Assembly: GCF_003610895.1 (NCBI RefSeq)
Contig: NZ_MCAS01000056.1
Location: 186,001 to 250,000, forward strand
Direction: 5' to 3'
Length of the DNA: 64,000 nucleotides
Source of the DNA: Paraburkholderia fungorum
GTDB lineage: Bacteria; Pseudomonadota; Gammaproteobacteria; Burkholderiales; Burkholderiaceae
Below are positions 8,108 through 17,529 of this stretch, one piece after another. The position numbers and the translations under genes were made by a program. Each line of letters starts with the position of its first letter. The first letter of the stretch is position 1. The notes beneath the pieces were generated by a model, which saw only the letters and a program-made list of their open reading frames with translations, searched no databases and was not told the origin of the DNA.

Positions 8108-10192
8108 TCAGCCGTTGAACCCACGGCCCTGTGCCGCAAGCTGCGCGATGCTCGGCGCCAATTGCCAGGCGTCGCCATTCGGGCGCGACGCATAGCGGCG
8201 AATCGCGCGCTCGACGTTGTAGAGGCCAACCGTATCCGCATACAGCATCGGGCCGCCGCGATAGAGCGGGAAGCCGTAGCCGGTCAGATAGACCATATCG
8301 ATATCCGACGCCTTCGACGCAATCCCTTCCTCGAGAATCTTCGCGCCTTCGTTGACGAGCGCGAACACGAGGCGCTCGACGATTTCCTCGTCGCTGATCT
8401 TGCGGCGCTCGGCGCTGCTTTCCTTCGAGAACGTCGTGATCATCTCGTCGACCACTTTCGACGGATACGCGGTGCGGTCCCCCGCCTTGTAGTCGTACCA
8501 GCCGCCGCCGGTCTTCTGGCCGAAACGGCCGGTCTCGCAGAGGCGGTCGGCGATCTTCGAGTAGTGCATGTCAGGATGTTCCTGATAGCGGCGCTTGCGG
8601 ATCGCCCAGCCGATGTCGTTACCGGCCAGATCGCTCATGCGGAACGGGCCCATCGCGAAGCCGAACTTCTCGATGGCCTTGTCCACTTGCGCGGGCAACG
8701 CACCTTCTTCGAGCATGAAGAGCGCCTGGCGGATGTACTGCTCGATCATCCGGTTGCCGATGAACCCGTCGCACACGCCCGAGACCACGGCGGTCTTCCT
8801 GATCTTCTTCGCGAGCTTCATGACGGTGGCGAGCACGTCTTTCGCCGTGGCCTTGCCGCGCACCACTTCGAGCAGCTTCATCACGTTGGCCGGGCTGAAG
8901 AAGTGCATGCCGACCACGTCCTGCGGACGCAACGTGTACGCTGCGATCTTGTCGACATCCAGCGTCGACGTGTTCGACGCGAGGATCGCGCCGGGTTTCG
9001 CCACTTCGTCGAGACGCTTGAACACCTGCTCCTTGACGCCGAGTTCCTCGAACACCGCTTCGACGATCAGGTCGGCGTTTTTCAGGTCGTCGTAGGAAAG
9101 GGTCGGCGTGATCAAGGCCATGCGCTGTTCCAGCGCCTCGGGCTTGAGCTTGCCTTTCTTGACGGTGGCTTCGTAATTTTTGCGGATCGTGGCGAGGCCG
9201 CGGTCGAGCGCTTCCTGCTTCGTTTCCAGCAGCGTGACCGGAATGCCCGCGTTGATGAAGTTCATCGCGATGCCGCCGCCCATCGTGCCGGCGCCGATCA
9301 CGGCCACCTGCTTGATGTCACGAAGGGGGGTATCGGAAGGCACATCCGGGATCTTGCTCGCCGCGCGTTCGCCGAAGAACGCGTGACGCAGTGCATGGCT
9401 TTCCGGCGTCTGCACGAGCGCGACGAAACACTCGCGTTCGAATGCAAGCCCCTTGTCGAAGCCGTTCTGCACGCCCGCTTCCACGGCGTCGATACATTTC
9501 AGCGGCGCCGGAAAATTCTTCGCCATGGCGGCAACCGTATTGCGCGCGAACTGGATGAAACCAGCAGCGTTCGGATGCTCGATCTTGCGGTCGCGCACCT
9601 TCGGATGCGGGCCCGCCTGAGCGCCGACCTTGCGGGCAAACGCGAGCGCAGCTTCGGCCAGATCGCCTTCCACGACCTGGTCGAACAGCCCCGAGTCGGC
9701 CAGCTTCTCCGACATCACCGGCGCGCCGGAGACGATCATGTTGAGCGCGGCTTCGAGACCAATTGCGCGAGGCAAACGCTGCGTGCCGCCTGCGCCCGGC
9801 AGGATGCCGAGCTTCACTTCCGGCAGCGCGATCTGCGCGCCAGGTGCCGCGATGCGGTAATGCGCGCCGAGCGCCAACTCAAGCCCGCCGCCCATGGCGA
9901 CGCTATGAATCGCGGCGATCACCGGCTTGGCGCTGCCCTCGACAGTCTTGATGACCGTGTGGAGCGTCGGCTCCTGGGTCGCCTTCGGCGTATTGAATTC
10001 GGTAATGTCGGCGCCGCCCGAGAAGGCTTTGCCGGCGCCCGTCAGCACGATCGCCTTGATGGCCGGATCGTTCTGCGCGCGCTCGATCCCTTCGACGATA
10101 CCGGCTCGCGTCGAGAGGCCGAGGCCGTTTACGGGGGGATTGTTCAGCGTGATGACGGCCACGCCGTCATGAGTTGTGTAGTCCACTGCCAT
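8108..10192 (-). CDS. bifunctional enoyl-CoA hydratase / 3-hydroxyacyl-CoA dehydrogenase (FadB/FadJ-like)
   Basis: A 694-residue two-domain enzyme. The N-terminal crotonase domain (about 1-190) has GGGLELALGAHYRIA and PEVKLGILPGAGGTQR, which build the oxyanion hole and active site. The dehydrogenase half begins with the NAD-binding segment VAVIGAGTMGGGIAMNF near residue 296, followed by the catalytic-His region GMHFFSPANVMKLLE. It hydrates trans-2-enoyl-CoA and oxidises the 3-hydroxyacyl-CoA to the keto form. GGAGG precedes the ATG. At 694 residues it is closer to the shorter monomeric multifunctional enzymes than to E. coli FadB (about 730). The ligase gene lies upstream and the thiolase downstream on the same strand. 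Confidence 0.92.
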   Translation of the reverse strand: MAVDYTTHDGVAVITLNNPPVNGLGLSTRAGIVEGIERAQNDPAIKAIVLTGAGKAFSGGADITEFNTPKATQEPTLHTVIKTVEGSAKPVIAAIHSVAMGGGLELALGAHYRIAAPGAQIALPEVKLGILPGAGGTQRLPRAIGLEAALNMIVSGAPVMSEKLADSGLFDQVVEGDLAEAALAFARKVGAQAGPHPKVRDRKIEHPNAAGFIQFARNTVAAMAKNFPAPLKCIDAVEAGVQNGFDKGLAFERECFVALVQTPESHALRHAFFGERAASKIPDVPSDTPLRDIKQVAVIGAGTMGGGIAMNFINAGIPVTLLETKQEALDRGLATIRKNYEATVKKGKLKPEALEQRMALITPTLSYDDLKNADLIVEAVFEELGVKEQVFKRLDEVAKPGAILASNTSTLDVDKIAAYTLRPQDVVGMHFFSPANVMKLLEVVRGKATAKDVLATVMKLAKKIRKTAVVSGVCDGFIGNRMIEQYIRQALFMLEEGALPAQVDKAIEKFGFAMGPFRMSDLAGNDIGWAIRKRRYQEHPDMHYSKIADRLCETGRFGQKTGGGWYDYKAGDRTAYPSKVVDEMITTFSKESSAERRKISDEEIVERLVFALVNEGAKILEEGIASKASDIDMVYLTGYGFPLYRGGPMLYADTVGLYNVERAIRRYASRPNGDAWQLAPSIAQLAAQGRGFNG

Positions 10193-10338
10193 CTGCCTGC
10201 CTCCGTGCGATGAGGCGGCGCATGACGCGCCGCCCGTCCGGGTTATCGAGCCGACTCATTGTCCGACTTTAGCTCCGATTTCCCCGGGGTCAGCAGGCAG
10301 AATACACAAAAAAGCACGCTCGTTCAATTCTCGTTTGT

Positions 10339-12030
10339 TTATTTCCAGGCGGGGTTTCCCCTGGCATCCGGAGTCAGAGGGCAATCCTTTTCGTCGGCGA
10401 GCGCGGATGGCAGGACGTGATCGCGGAAAATGTCGCGCAGCTTGAGCTTTTGCAGCTTGCCGGTGGCGGTGTGCGGCAACTCGTCGACGAAGACTACGTC
10501 GTCGGGAATCCACCATTTGGCTACCTTGCCGTCGTAGAACGCGAGCAATTCCTCGCGCGTCACGTCGAAACCCGCCCGCTTGACGACCACCAGCAGCGGC
10601 CGCTCCGTCCATTTCGGATGCGCGCAGGCGATGCACGCGGCTTCGGCCACCGCCGGATGCGCGATCGCGACGTTCTCGATGTCGATCGAACTGATCCACT
10701 CGCCACCCGACTTGATCACGTCTTTCGAGCGATCAGTGATGTGCAGGAAACTGTCGCGGTCGATGGTGGCGACGTCGCCGGTGGGGAACCAGCCGTCCAC
10801 CAGGGGCGATTCGTCCTTGCGGAAATACCGGTCGATCACCCACGGACCGCGCACGTGCAGATCGCCGAACGCCACACCGTCCCACGGCAGATCGCGGCCG
10901 TCTTCGCCGACGATCTTCATATCGACGCCATACAGCACATGGCCCTGCTTTTCGAGCAATTTGCGCTGCTCCGCCAACGGACGCTGACTCTGCTCCCACG
11001 TCAGTTTCGACAAGGTACCGAGCGGTGACATTTCCGTCATGCCCCATGCATGAATCACCTGTACGCCGTACTCGTCCTCGAAGGCTCGCAGCATGGCAGG
11101 CGGACAGGCTGAACCGCCGATCACCGTGCGGTTGAGCGAGGAGAAGCGCACTTTCGCCTCGCGCAGGTGGTTGAGCAAGCCGAGCCACACGGTCGGCACG
11201 CCCGCCGAATACGTGACACGCTCACTCTCCATCAACTCGTAGAGCGATTTGCCGTCGAGATCCTTGCCGGGAAAGACCAGCTTGGCGCCCGTCAGCGGCG
11301 CGGCGTGCGGAATGCCCCAGGCATTCACGTGAAACATGGGCACGACCGGCAGCACGGAGTCGCGTGCGGAGAGGCTCATTGCATCGGGCAGCGAGGCGCC
11401 GAATGCATGCAGCACCGTCGAGCGATGCGAATACAGCGCTCCTTTCGGGTTGCCCGTGGTGCCCGACGTATAGCAGAGGTAAGACGCCTGGCGCTCGTCG
11501 ATGGCAGGCCAGTCGTAGCGGCCATCCTGCGCGTCCAGCAGGGTTTCATAGCTCAGCACCGGCGTTTGCATTTTCGGCAGATGCGCTTCGTCGGCCAGCG
11601 CGATCCAGCCGCGCACTTTGGGGCACTGCGGCGCGAGCGCATCGACGAGCGCTGCGAACGTGGTGTCGAACAGCACGTAGGCGTCGTCGGCGTGGTTGAC
11701 GATGTAGGCGATCTGGTCCGGGAAGAGCCGTGGATTGATCGTGTGACATACGGCGCCGAAGCCCGTCGTGCCGTAATACGCTTCCAGATGCCGGTAGCCG
11801 TTCCAGGCCAGCGTGGCCACCCGCTCGCCGGGCTCGACGCCAAGCGCGGTCAGCGCCTGCGCCAACTGCTTTGCGCGTTTTTCGCAGTCGCGGTAGGTAT
11901 AGCGGTGCACGTCGCCTTCGATGCGCCGCGACACGATCTCGGTGTCGCCGAAATGCCGCGCGGCATGCGCGAGCAACGAGGACACGGTGAGCGGCACGTC
12001 CATCATCTGGCCAAGCAGCGGCGTCGTCAT
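10339..12030 (-). CDS. acyl-CoA synthetase (AMP-forming; medium/long-chain fatty acid or DmdB-like)
   Basis: A 563-residue member of the ANL superfamily that adenylates a carboxylate and transfers it to CoA. The P-loop-like YTSGTTGNPKGALYSH, the AWGMTEMSPLG motif, GWFPTGDVA, the hinge region DRSKDVIKSGGEW and the C-terminal catalytic lysine in TATGKLQKLKLR are all intact. The ATG at 12030 has GAGGAG about 11 bases upstream and matches the usual family start; an ATG 18 codons earlier is less likely. Close relatives are annotated as medium-chain fatty acid or 3-methylthiopropionate CoA ligases, and I cannot separate these from sequence alone. It is divergent from selO. Confidence 0.88.
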   Translation of the reverse strand: MTTPLLGQMMDVPLTVSSLLAHAARHFGDTEIVSRRIEGDVHRYTYRDCEKRAKQLAQALTALGVEPGERVATLAWNGYRHLEAYYGTTGFGAVCHTINPRLFPDQIAYIVNHADDAYVLFDTTFAALVDALAPQCPKVRGWIALADEAHLPKMQTPVLSYETLLDAQDGRYDWPAIDERQASYLCYTSGTTGNPKGALYSHRSTVLHAFGASLPDAMSLSARDSVLPVVPMFHVNAWGIPHAAPLTGAKLVFPGKDLDGKSLYELMESERVTYSAGVPTVWLGLLNHLREAKVRFSSLNRTVIGGSACPPAMLRAFEDEYGVQVIHAWGMTEMSPLGTLSKLTWEQSQRPLAEQRKLLEKQGHVLYGVDMKIVGEDGRDLPWDGVAFGDLHVRGPWVIDRYFRKDESPLVDGWFPTGDVATIDRDSFLHITDRSKDVIKSGGEWISSIDIENVAIAHPAVAEAACIACAHPKWTERPLLVVVKRAGFDVTREELLAFYDGKVAKWWIPDDVVFVDELPHTATGKLQKLKLRDIFRDHVLPSALADEKDCPLTPDARGNPAWK

Positions 12031-12209
12031 AAAGAGAGGTCTCCTCGCCTTGTTTGCGTCATTGGGTTGCAGTTCGGGGATCACGCGGCACGCGCCGGCA
12101 GGAGACGCCCGGCACGCAGATGCGTGTCTGGCTCAACCCCGGGCTAAGGGCCGGCCAGCAGCGCCGCGGGCGCGGACTTACAATATCGGCTAATCCAGAG
12201 GCGCTCAAC

Positions 12210-13766
12210 ATGTCGTTTTCCCCAAGCATTGCAGGGTTGTCCGGGCCGTTATCGGCTCTTTCCGACGCACTTACCGCCCCGCCCGAAAGCGCGTTTGCGC
12301 GGCTCGGCAGTGCGTTTCTGACCCGGTTGCCCGCGGCGCCGCTCAGTGCGCCGTACGTGGTTGGGTTCTCCGAAGACACCGCCGCGTTGCTCGGTTTAGA
12401 ACCGGGCCTCCAGAACGACCCCGGCTTCGCCGAGCTGTTCTCCGGCAACGCCACGCGCGAATGGCCTGCCGAAGCATTGCCGTATGCGTCGGTGTATTCG
12501 GGGCATCAGTTCGGCGTGTGGGCCGGCCAACTCGGCGACGGCCGCGCGCTCGGTCTCGGCGAAATCGAACACAGCGGCCAACGTTTCGAGCTGCAGCTCA
12601 AAGGTGCCGGCCGCACGCCCTATTCGCGCATGGGCGACGGGCGCGCCGTGCTGCGTTCGTCGATCCGCGAATATCTGTGCTCGGAAGCGATGCACCACCT
12701 CGGTATTCCGACCACGCGCGCGCTATGCGTGATCGGCTCCGACCAGCCGGTGCGCCGCGAGGAAGTCGAAACTGCCGCGGTCGTCACGCGCGTGGCACCG
12801 AGTTTCGTGCGCTTCGGGCACTTCGAACATTTCTATTCGAACGATCGCGTCGACGCACTGCGCGCGCTCGCCGACCATGTGATCGATCGCTTCTATCCGC
12901 ACTGCCGCGAAGCCGACGATCCCTATCTCGCGCTGCTGAATGAAGCGGTGCTGTCGACCGCCGATCTGATGGTCGAATGGCAAGCCGTCGGCTTCTGCCA
13001 TGGCGTGATGAATACGGACAACATGTCGATCCTCGGCCTTACGGTCGACTATGGCCCGTTCGGTTTCATGGACGGTTTCGACGCCGGCTACATCTGCAAT
13101 CACTCGGACTCGCAAGGCCGCTACGCGTACAAGATGCAGCCGCAGATCGCGTACTGGAACCTCTTTTGCCTCGCGCAAGGCCTGCTGCCGCTGCTGGGCG
13201 AACAGCACGAGGAAAGCGTGCGCGGCGACAAGGCGATCGAAGACGCGCAACGTGTGCTCGGCGGTTTCAAGGAGCGTTTCGCGCCGGCGCTGGAAAAACG
13301 CATGCGCGCAAAACTCGGCCTGGAAAGCGAGCGCGAAGGCGACGATCAGCTGGTCAACCGTCTGTTCGAAGTCATGCACGCCAATCGGGCGGATTTCACG
13401 CTGACGTTCCGCAATCTGGTGCGTATTTCCAGGCACGATGCGAGCGGCGACTCGCCCGTGCGCGACCTGTTTCTCGACCGCGCGGCATTCGACGCGTGGG
13501 TGAACGACTACCGTGCGCGCCTGTCCGAGGAAACACGCGACGACGCCGCGCGCGCCATTGCAATGAACCGTGTGAACCCCAAATTCGTACTTCGTAACCA
13601 TCTGGCGGAAACGGCGATCCGCCGGGCGAAAGAGAAGGACTTCTCCGAAGTGGAACGTCTGGCAGCCGTGCTGCGCCGTCCGTTCGACGAGCAACCGGAA
13701 AACGAAGCGTATGCGGGGCTGCCGCCGGATTGGGCCAGCTCGCTGGAAGTGAGCTGCTCGTCGTGA
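12210..13766 (+). CDS. selO: protein adenylyltransferase SelO (YdiU)
   Basis: A 518-residue pseudokinase-fold enzyme that transfers AMP from ATP to Ser/Thr/Tyr of target proteins; in E. coli it has been linked to the redox stress response. Recognisable blocks are YSGHQFGVWAGQLGDGRA, the KGAGRTPYSRMGDGRAVLRS segment, and GFCHGVMNTDNMS followed by DYGPFGFMD, which holds the metal-binding Asn and Asp. The C-terminus ends SCSS, the conserved tail where eukaryotic homologues carry selenocysteine. The start at 12210 matches family length. msrB follows after 38 bp on the same strand, suggesting one transcript devoted to oxidative damage. Confidence 0.95.
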   Translation: MSFSPSIAGLSGPLSALSDALTAPPESAFARLGSAFLTRLPAAPLSAPYVVGFSEDTAALLGLEPGLQNDPGFAELFSGNATREWPAEALPYASVYSGHQFGVWAGQLGDGRALGLGEIEHSGQRFELQLKGAGRTPYSRMGDGRAVLRSSIREYLCSEAMHHLGIPTTRALCVIGSDQPVRREEVETAAVVTRVAPSFVRFGHFEHFYSNDRVDALRALADHVIDRFYPHCREADDPYLALLNEAVLSTADLMVEWQAVGFCHGVMNTDNMSILGLTVDYGPFGFMDGFDAGYICNHSDSQGRYAYKMQPQIAYWNLFCLAQGLLPLLGEQHEESVRGDKAIEDAQRVLGGFKERFAPALEKRMRAKLGLESEREGDDQLVNRLFEVMHANRADFTLTFRNLVRISRHDASGDSPVRDLFLDRAAFDAWVNDYRARLSEETRDDAARAIAMNRVNPKFVLRNHLAETAIRRAKEKDFSEVERLAAVLRRPFDEQPENEAYAGLPPDWASSLEVSCSS

Positions 13767-13804
13767 CAGGCCCCCACAACAATCTCGAGACAGGAACCCC
13801 GACC

Positions 13805-14227
13805 ATGAACAAACCCGACGACCTCAACACCGGCGCCCCCGCCGTGCAGAAAGACGACGCCGAATGGCGCAAACAGCTCTCCGACGTCGAGTACCAGGTG
13901 ACCCGCCACGCCGCCACCGAGCGCCCCTTCACCGGCCGCTATCACGATCACTGGGACCGGGGCATCTATGACTGCGTCTGCTGCGGCACGCCGCTGTTCG
14001 AATCGGACACCAAATTCGACGCCGGTTGCGGCTGGCCAAGCTACTTCAAGCCGATCAACGGCGAAGTGATCGCCGAGAAAACCGACCGCTCGCACGGCAT
14101 GCTGCGCATCGAGGTGCAGTGCAAGAATTGCGGCGCGCATCTGGGCCACGTGTTCGAAGACGGACCGGCGCCCACCGGTCTGCGTTACTGCATCAATTCG
14201 GCTGCGTTACAATTCGAGCCCAAGTAA
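13805..14227 (+). CDS. msrB: peptide-methionine (R)-S-oxide reductase
   Basis: A 140-residue MsrB that reduces methionine-R-sulfoxide in proteins. Zinc-binding pairs are Cys57-x-x-Cys60 and Cys106-x-x-Cys109; the catalytic cysteine is Cys129 in RYCINSAALQF, and Cys75 in GCGWPSY is a candidate resolving cysteine. No signal peptide is seen, so it is cytosolic. The ATG at 13805 is chosen over an upstream frame extension that would overlap selO. The 38-bp gap to selO and absence of a terminator imply co-transcription. Confidence 0.95.
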   Translation: MNKPDDLNTGAPAVQKDDAEWRKQLSDVEYQVTRHAATERPFTGRYHDHWDRGIYDCVCCGTPLFESDTKFDAGCGWPSYFKPINGEVIAEKTDRSHGMLRIEVQCKNCGAHLGHVFEDGPAPTGLRYCINSAALQFEPK

Positions 14228-14502
14228 CGCGGCGCGGAGTTCGGCGCGTCGCCGGCCGGCGTCTGTCATGAGACTCATGAGACACCCGCCGGTGGCGGCA
14301 GCCTTCATCCGGCTTGCGGATCGGTCAACGCGGCGGTCAACCCGGCGCGGCAATCATGCTACGAATGGCGCAACGCGCCGCTCTGGCTGCCGCGGCGGAT
14401 TTGTGCCATCCCTGCCACCGGGCGCCCCGCGCCGTGTCCCTGTTTTCCCGACCGTTTTTCCGACCCACCGTCCGACCCACTCTCCGAATTCCCGACCAGA
14501 TA

Positions 14503-15033
14503 ATGAAATTCCTGTTCGATCTGTTCCCGATCATCCTGTTTTTCGTCACCTTCAAGATATGGGGCATTTTCACCGCGACGGCAGTGGCGATCGTTGCCAC
14601 GCTGGTGCAGATCGCGTGGGTGGCCTTTCGCCACCGTAAAGTCGATCCGATGCTGTGGGTGAGCCTCGGCGTCGTCACCGTATTCGGCGGCGCCACGCTC
14701 GTGCTGCACAACGACACCTTCATCAAATGGAAGCCGACCGTGCTGTACTGGGCGTTTTCGGTCGCGCTGATCGTCTCGCAACTGGCCTTCAACAAGAACC
14801 TGATCGAAGCGATGATGGGCAAGCAGATCACGCTGCCGCACGCGATCTGGGGCAAGCTGAATATCGTCTGGGCGATTTTCTTCGTGCTGCTGGGCCTGGT
14901 GAACCTGTTCGTCGCGTACAACTACACGACCGACCAGTGGGTCAATTTCAAGCTGTTCGGCGCGACCGGGTGCCTGGTGGTGTTCATCGTCGGACAGAGT
15001 TTGTGGCTGTCGAAGTATATGAAGGAAGAATGA
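14503..15033 (+). CDS. yciB: inner membrane septation protein A (YciB/IspZ family)
   Basis: A 176-residue polytopic membrane protein with about five hydrophobic helices, starting directly with KFLFDLFPIILFFVTFKIW. Family members are needed for normal cell envelope and septum integrity, and in E. coli YciB interacts with elongation and division proteins. The ATG at 14503 is the family start; an upstream in-frame ATG would add an unrelated 63-residue arginine-rich stretch. One base separates its stop from the bolA start, so the two are translationally coupled. The 275 bp before it, after msrB, contain no recognisable gene. Confidence 0.92.
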   Translation: MKFLFDLFPIILFFVTFKIWGIFTATAVAIVATLVQIAWVAFRHRKVDPMLWVSLGVVTVFGGATLVLHNDTFIKWKPTVLYWAFSVALIVSQLAFNKNLIEAMMGKQITLPHAIWGKLNIVWAIFFVLLGLVNLFVAYNYTTDQWVNFKLFGATGCLVVFIVGQSLWLSKYMKEE

Positions 15034-15034
15034 C

Positions 15035-15349
15035 ATGACTAGCGACGTGTTCATGCACGCCACCACCGCCGAGCGCGCCGCGCTGATCGAGGCGCGCCTC
15101 ACCGCCGCGCTCGCGCCGGTCGCCTCGATCCAGATCACGGACGACAGCGCGCAGCACGCGGGCCACGCCGGCGCCTCCGCCGGCGGTCATTTCACTGTCA
15201 CGATCGTGGCTGCCGCATTCGCCGGGAAAGCCCGCGTGGCGCGGCATCGCATGGTGTATGATGCGCTGGCCGATGCCATGCAGCGCGGCATTCACGCCCT
15301 TGCAATCACGGCGTATACGCCCGAAGAATTCGCTTTGTTGCCCCGCTAG
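15035..15349 (+). CDS. bolA: BolA family protein
   Basis: A 104-residue single BolA domain. The region GGHFTVTIVAAAFAGKARVARHRMVYDAL matches the family core, with the conserved His before the beta hairpin and the helix that follows; ALAITAYTPEEF closes the domain. BolA proteins bind monothiol glutaredoxins through a shared Fe-S cluster and also act as stress-linked regulators of envelope genes. It begins one base after the yciB stop and ends 11 bp before ppiC, which has its own AGGAAA site, so yciB-bolA-ppiC is one operon. Confidence 0.93.
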   Translation: MTSDVFMHATTAERAALIEARLTAALAPVASIQITDDSAQHAGHAGASAGGHFTVTIVAAAFAGKARVARHRMVYDALADAMQRGIHALAITAYTPEEFALLPR

Positions 15350-15360
15350 GAAAATTTCTG

Positions 15361-16140
15361 ATGACCTTGAAGAAAACCCATCTTTGGGTACTGCTGGCTG
15401 CCTTTGCGGCCGCACCTGCATTTGCACAGAACATCGCTGTCGTGAACGGCACGCCGATTCCGAAATCACGCGCGGACGCGCTGATCGATCAGCTGGTTCA
15501 TCAAGGCCAGCAAAACACGCCGCAATTGCAAATGGCCGTGCGTGAAGAACTGGTGAACCGCGAAATCCTGATGCAGGAAGCACTGCGCCGCGGCCTGCCG
15601 AATCGTCCGGACATCAAGGCGCAAATCGCCGTCGCGCAACAAACCGTCGTGCTGCGTGCGCTGATCGAAGACTTCGTGAAGAACAACGCGCCGAGCGACG
15701 CCGAAGTCACTGCGCGCTACAACGCACTGATCAAGGACGCGGGTGGCAAGGAATATCACCTGCACCACATCCTGGTGGACAACGAACAGCAAGCCAAGGA
15801 CCTGATCGCCAAGATCAAGGGCGGTGCGAGCTTCGAAGACCTCGCCAAGCAATACTCGAAGGACCCGGGATCGGGCAAGAACGGCGGCGACCTGGACTGG
15901 TCGGACCCGAAGGCCTATGTGCCTGAGTTCGCTGACGCGGCCACGCATCTGCAGAAGGGCCAGATGACCGATACGCCGGTGCATACGCAGTTCGGCTGGC
16001 ACATCATCCGCGTTGACGACATCCGCGACGTCACGCCGCCACCGCTCGAGCAAGTGCGCCCGCAGATCGTGCAGCAGATCCAGCAGGAAAAGCTGCAGGC
16101 GTTCGAAGAAGGTCTGCGTAAGAACGCGAAAATCCAGTAA
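15361..16140 (+). CDS. periplasmic parvulin-type peptidyl-prolyl isomerase
   Basis: A 259-residue exported foldase. Residues 1-22 form a signal peptide ending APAFAQ. A SurA/PrsA-like N-terminal helical region (about 25-125) is followed by a single rotamase domain from YHLHHILVDNEQQ (about 137) to FGWHIIRVDDI (about 222), containing the family segment SFEDLAKQYSKDPGSGKNGG. It isomerises proline bonds in outer-membrane or periplasmic clients. It is the last gene before the hairpin terminator at 16161. A second, membrane-anchored parvulin (ppiD) occurs at 29730-31667. Confidence 0.92.
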   Translation: MTLKKTHLWVLLAAFAAAPAFAQNIAVVNGTPIPKSRADALIDQLVHQGQQNTPQLQMAVREELVNREILMQEALRRGLPNRPDIKAQIAVAQQTVVLRALIEDFVKNNAPSDAEVTARYNALIKDAGGKEYHLHHILVDNEQQAKDLIAKIKGGASFEDLAKQYSKDPGSGKNGGDLDWSDPKAYVPEFADAATHLQKGQMTDTPVHTQFGWHIIRVDDIRDVTPPPLEQVRPQIVQQIQQEKLQAFEEGLRKNAKIQ

Positions 16141-16160
16141 GCGTTTTTCGTGGCTTCAGA

Positions 16161-16189
16161 AAAAACCGCCCTCGGGCGGTTTTTTTTTG
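16161..16189. terminator. bidirectional Rho-independent terminator (ppiC / hipA)
   Basis: A GC-rich hairpin (ACCGCCC, two-base loop, GGGCGGT) is flanked by A-run on the left and a nine-T run on the right. It stops ppiC on the plus strand and, read in reverse, lies 48 bp after the hipA stop. Confidence 0.9.
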
Positions 16190-16236
16190 TTTCTGCGGGC
16201 TTCATGAGGGATTGACTGCCCTGCGGGGGCGCCCAC

Positions 16237-17529
16237 TCACTTGCGCAGCGCCCTGCTCATCTCCGCAAGCGGCATCGCAACGATCGAGTCGAGCAGCCGG
16301 ACTTCGCCGGCATTCGGCTCGGCGATGGCGTCGACGGTACGGCGGGTCTCCGCGACCCTGGCGTCGACAACGGCGAGCATCTCATCGAGCAATTTTTCCG
16401 AGCCTTTGGGCTGGAGGCCAAGCGCTTCGCCGAATGCAAGCATGTTCTTTCTGGAAATGTCCGCAAACTGGGTGGCCTCTCCAACGGGCATTGTCAGGTC
16501 GCACTGAGGCCAACGGTCCCGCTGATTCGGCTGGTAGGTCGGCGTGTGGTAGACGACCGTACTCACCAGATCGTAAAACGGCGCCAGCATATAACCGCGG
16601 GCATTGACGAAGAATGAGAGATTCTTGAGGTGAGAATCCGCGTTGCCGATTAACACGTTGAAAACCGCCCATCGGAACACATCGAGACGTGCCTTTGCCC
16701 GCGTGCCGGTTGTTTCGATAGCATCCCTGAGTATCTGCGCCGTCGCATTCTGATATTTGAAATGACGGTCGTAGTTCAACAGCTGCATTGCATCGACCGT
16801 ATGCAGGCGTCGTACGGGCTCCGCAGCCATATCGCGATCGAAACGGTCGATAACATAGCAGGCCGAGGGTACGCGCAGGAAATGTGTAGGCGGCACGTGC
16901 ACGCCCAGCGCTTGCGCGAGGCGCATGCAGAAAAACTCGTTTATCGCTGAATGAGGATAGCCTGTGCTTCGCATATCCGGCTTGAGCAGGTGCATCGACG
17001 GCTCATTGCCCACGGGCTCGACGAGCTCGTAATCCGGCGCGTGGCCTCGCAAGGACAGCAGCAGTTTTTGTTGGGCACCCGCCGCGGACATACGTTTGGG
17101 CGCGGTGGTGCTGAGCGCGCGCTGCGGCATGGCCTGAATGCGAGCCTCAAGTTCGGCGTACGACAGCGGCTGCAAACCGGCGGATGCCTCGCGCTCGCCC
17201 TCGGCGAGCAGCGTCAGGGCGCCTGCCGACTCCCGGCCGTAATAGGCAAGCAACCCCCACGCGTCGCTCGCATTGACTTTGGCTTCACGAGCGAGCGCCG
17301 TGCGCATTTCCTCTTCGGGCAAAAGATTGTCGAAGAACCATTGCACCGGCCTGTGGCTCGACCCGTCGACGAAAGGCCCGGCATGCAGAGGAAAAGCGGG
17401 TGAAAGCGCGAATGCGTCTTCCCGACCCAGCCAGTTCTCGTCGTAGGCAAATGACCAGATGCCGCTTTCATCGCTCACGGCGCCAACGCGTTGGCCATTC
17501 GCGTAGGCAACGAGCGTTCTAGCTGCCAT
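16237..17529 (-). CDS. hipA: HipA-type serine/threonine kinase toxin
   Basis: A 430-residue kinase toxin. The N-terminal subdomain (about 1-110, with PLHAGPFVDG and FFDNLLPEE) precedes the kinase core. Ser148 sits in the glycine-rich MSAAGAQQK loop, the position autophosphorylated in E. coli HipA; Lys183 (HLLKPD) should bind ATP, Asp298 (GNADSHLKN) is the catalytic base and Asp320 (FYDLVST) the metal ligand, so the kinase appears intact. E. coli HipA phosphorylates glutamyl-tRNA synthetase and causes persistence; the target here is unknown. The ATG at 17529 overlaps the end of hipB by 11 bp, indicating translational coupling. Confidence 0.93.
   Translation of the reverse strand: MAARTLVAYANGQRVGAVSDESGIWSFAYDENWLGREDAFALSPAFPLHAGPFVDGSSHRPVQWFFDNLLPEEEMRTALAREAKVNASDAWGLLAYYGRESAGALTLLAEGEREASAGLQPLSYAELEARIQAMPQRALSTTAPKRMSAAGAQQKLLLSLRGHAPDYELVEPVGNEPSMHLLKPDMRSTGYPHSAINEFFCMRLAQALGVHVPPTHFLRVPSACYVIDRFDRDMAAEPVRRLHTVDAMQLLNYDRHFKYQNATAQILRDAIETTGTRAKARLDVFRWAVFNVLIGNADSHLKNLSFFVNARGYMLAPFYDLVSTVVYHTPTYQPNQRDRWPQCDLTMPVGEATQFADISRKNMLAFGEALGLQPKGSEKLLDEMLAVVDARVAETRRTVDAIAEPNAGEVRLLDSIVAMPLAEMSRALRK

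Noticed and set aside
7928..10213. 761-codon open frame antisense to the FadB-like gene
   Set aside because: Arg/His-rich antisense shadow covering a gene with full catalytic motifs.
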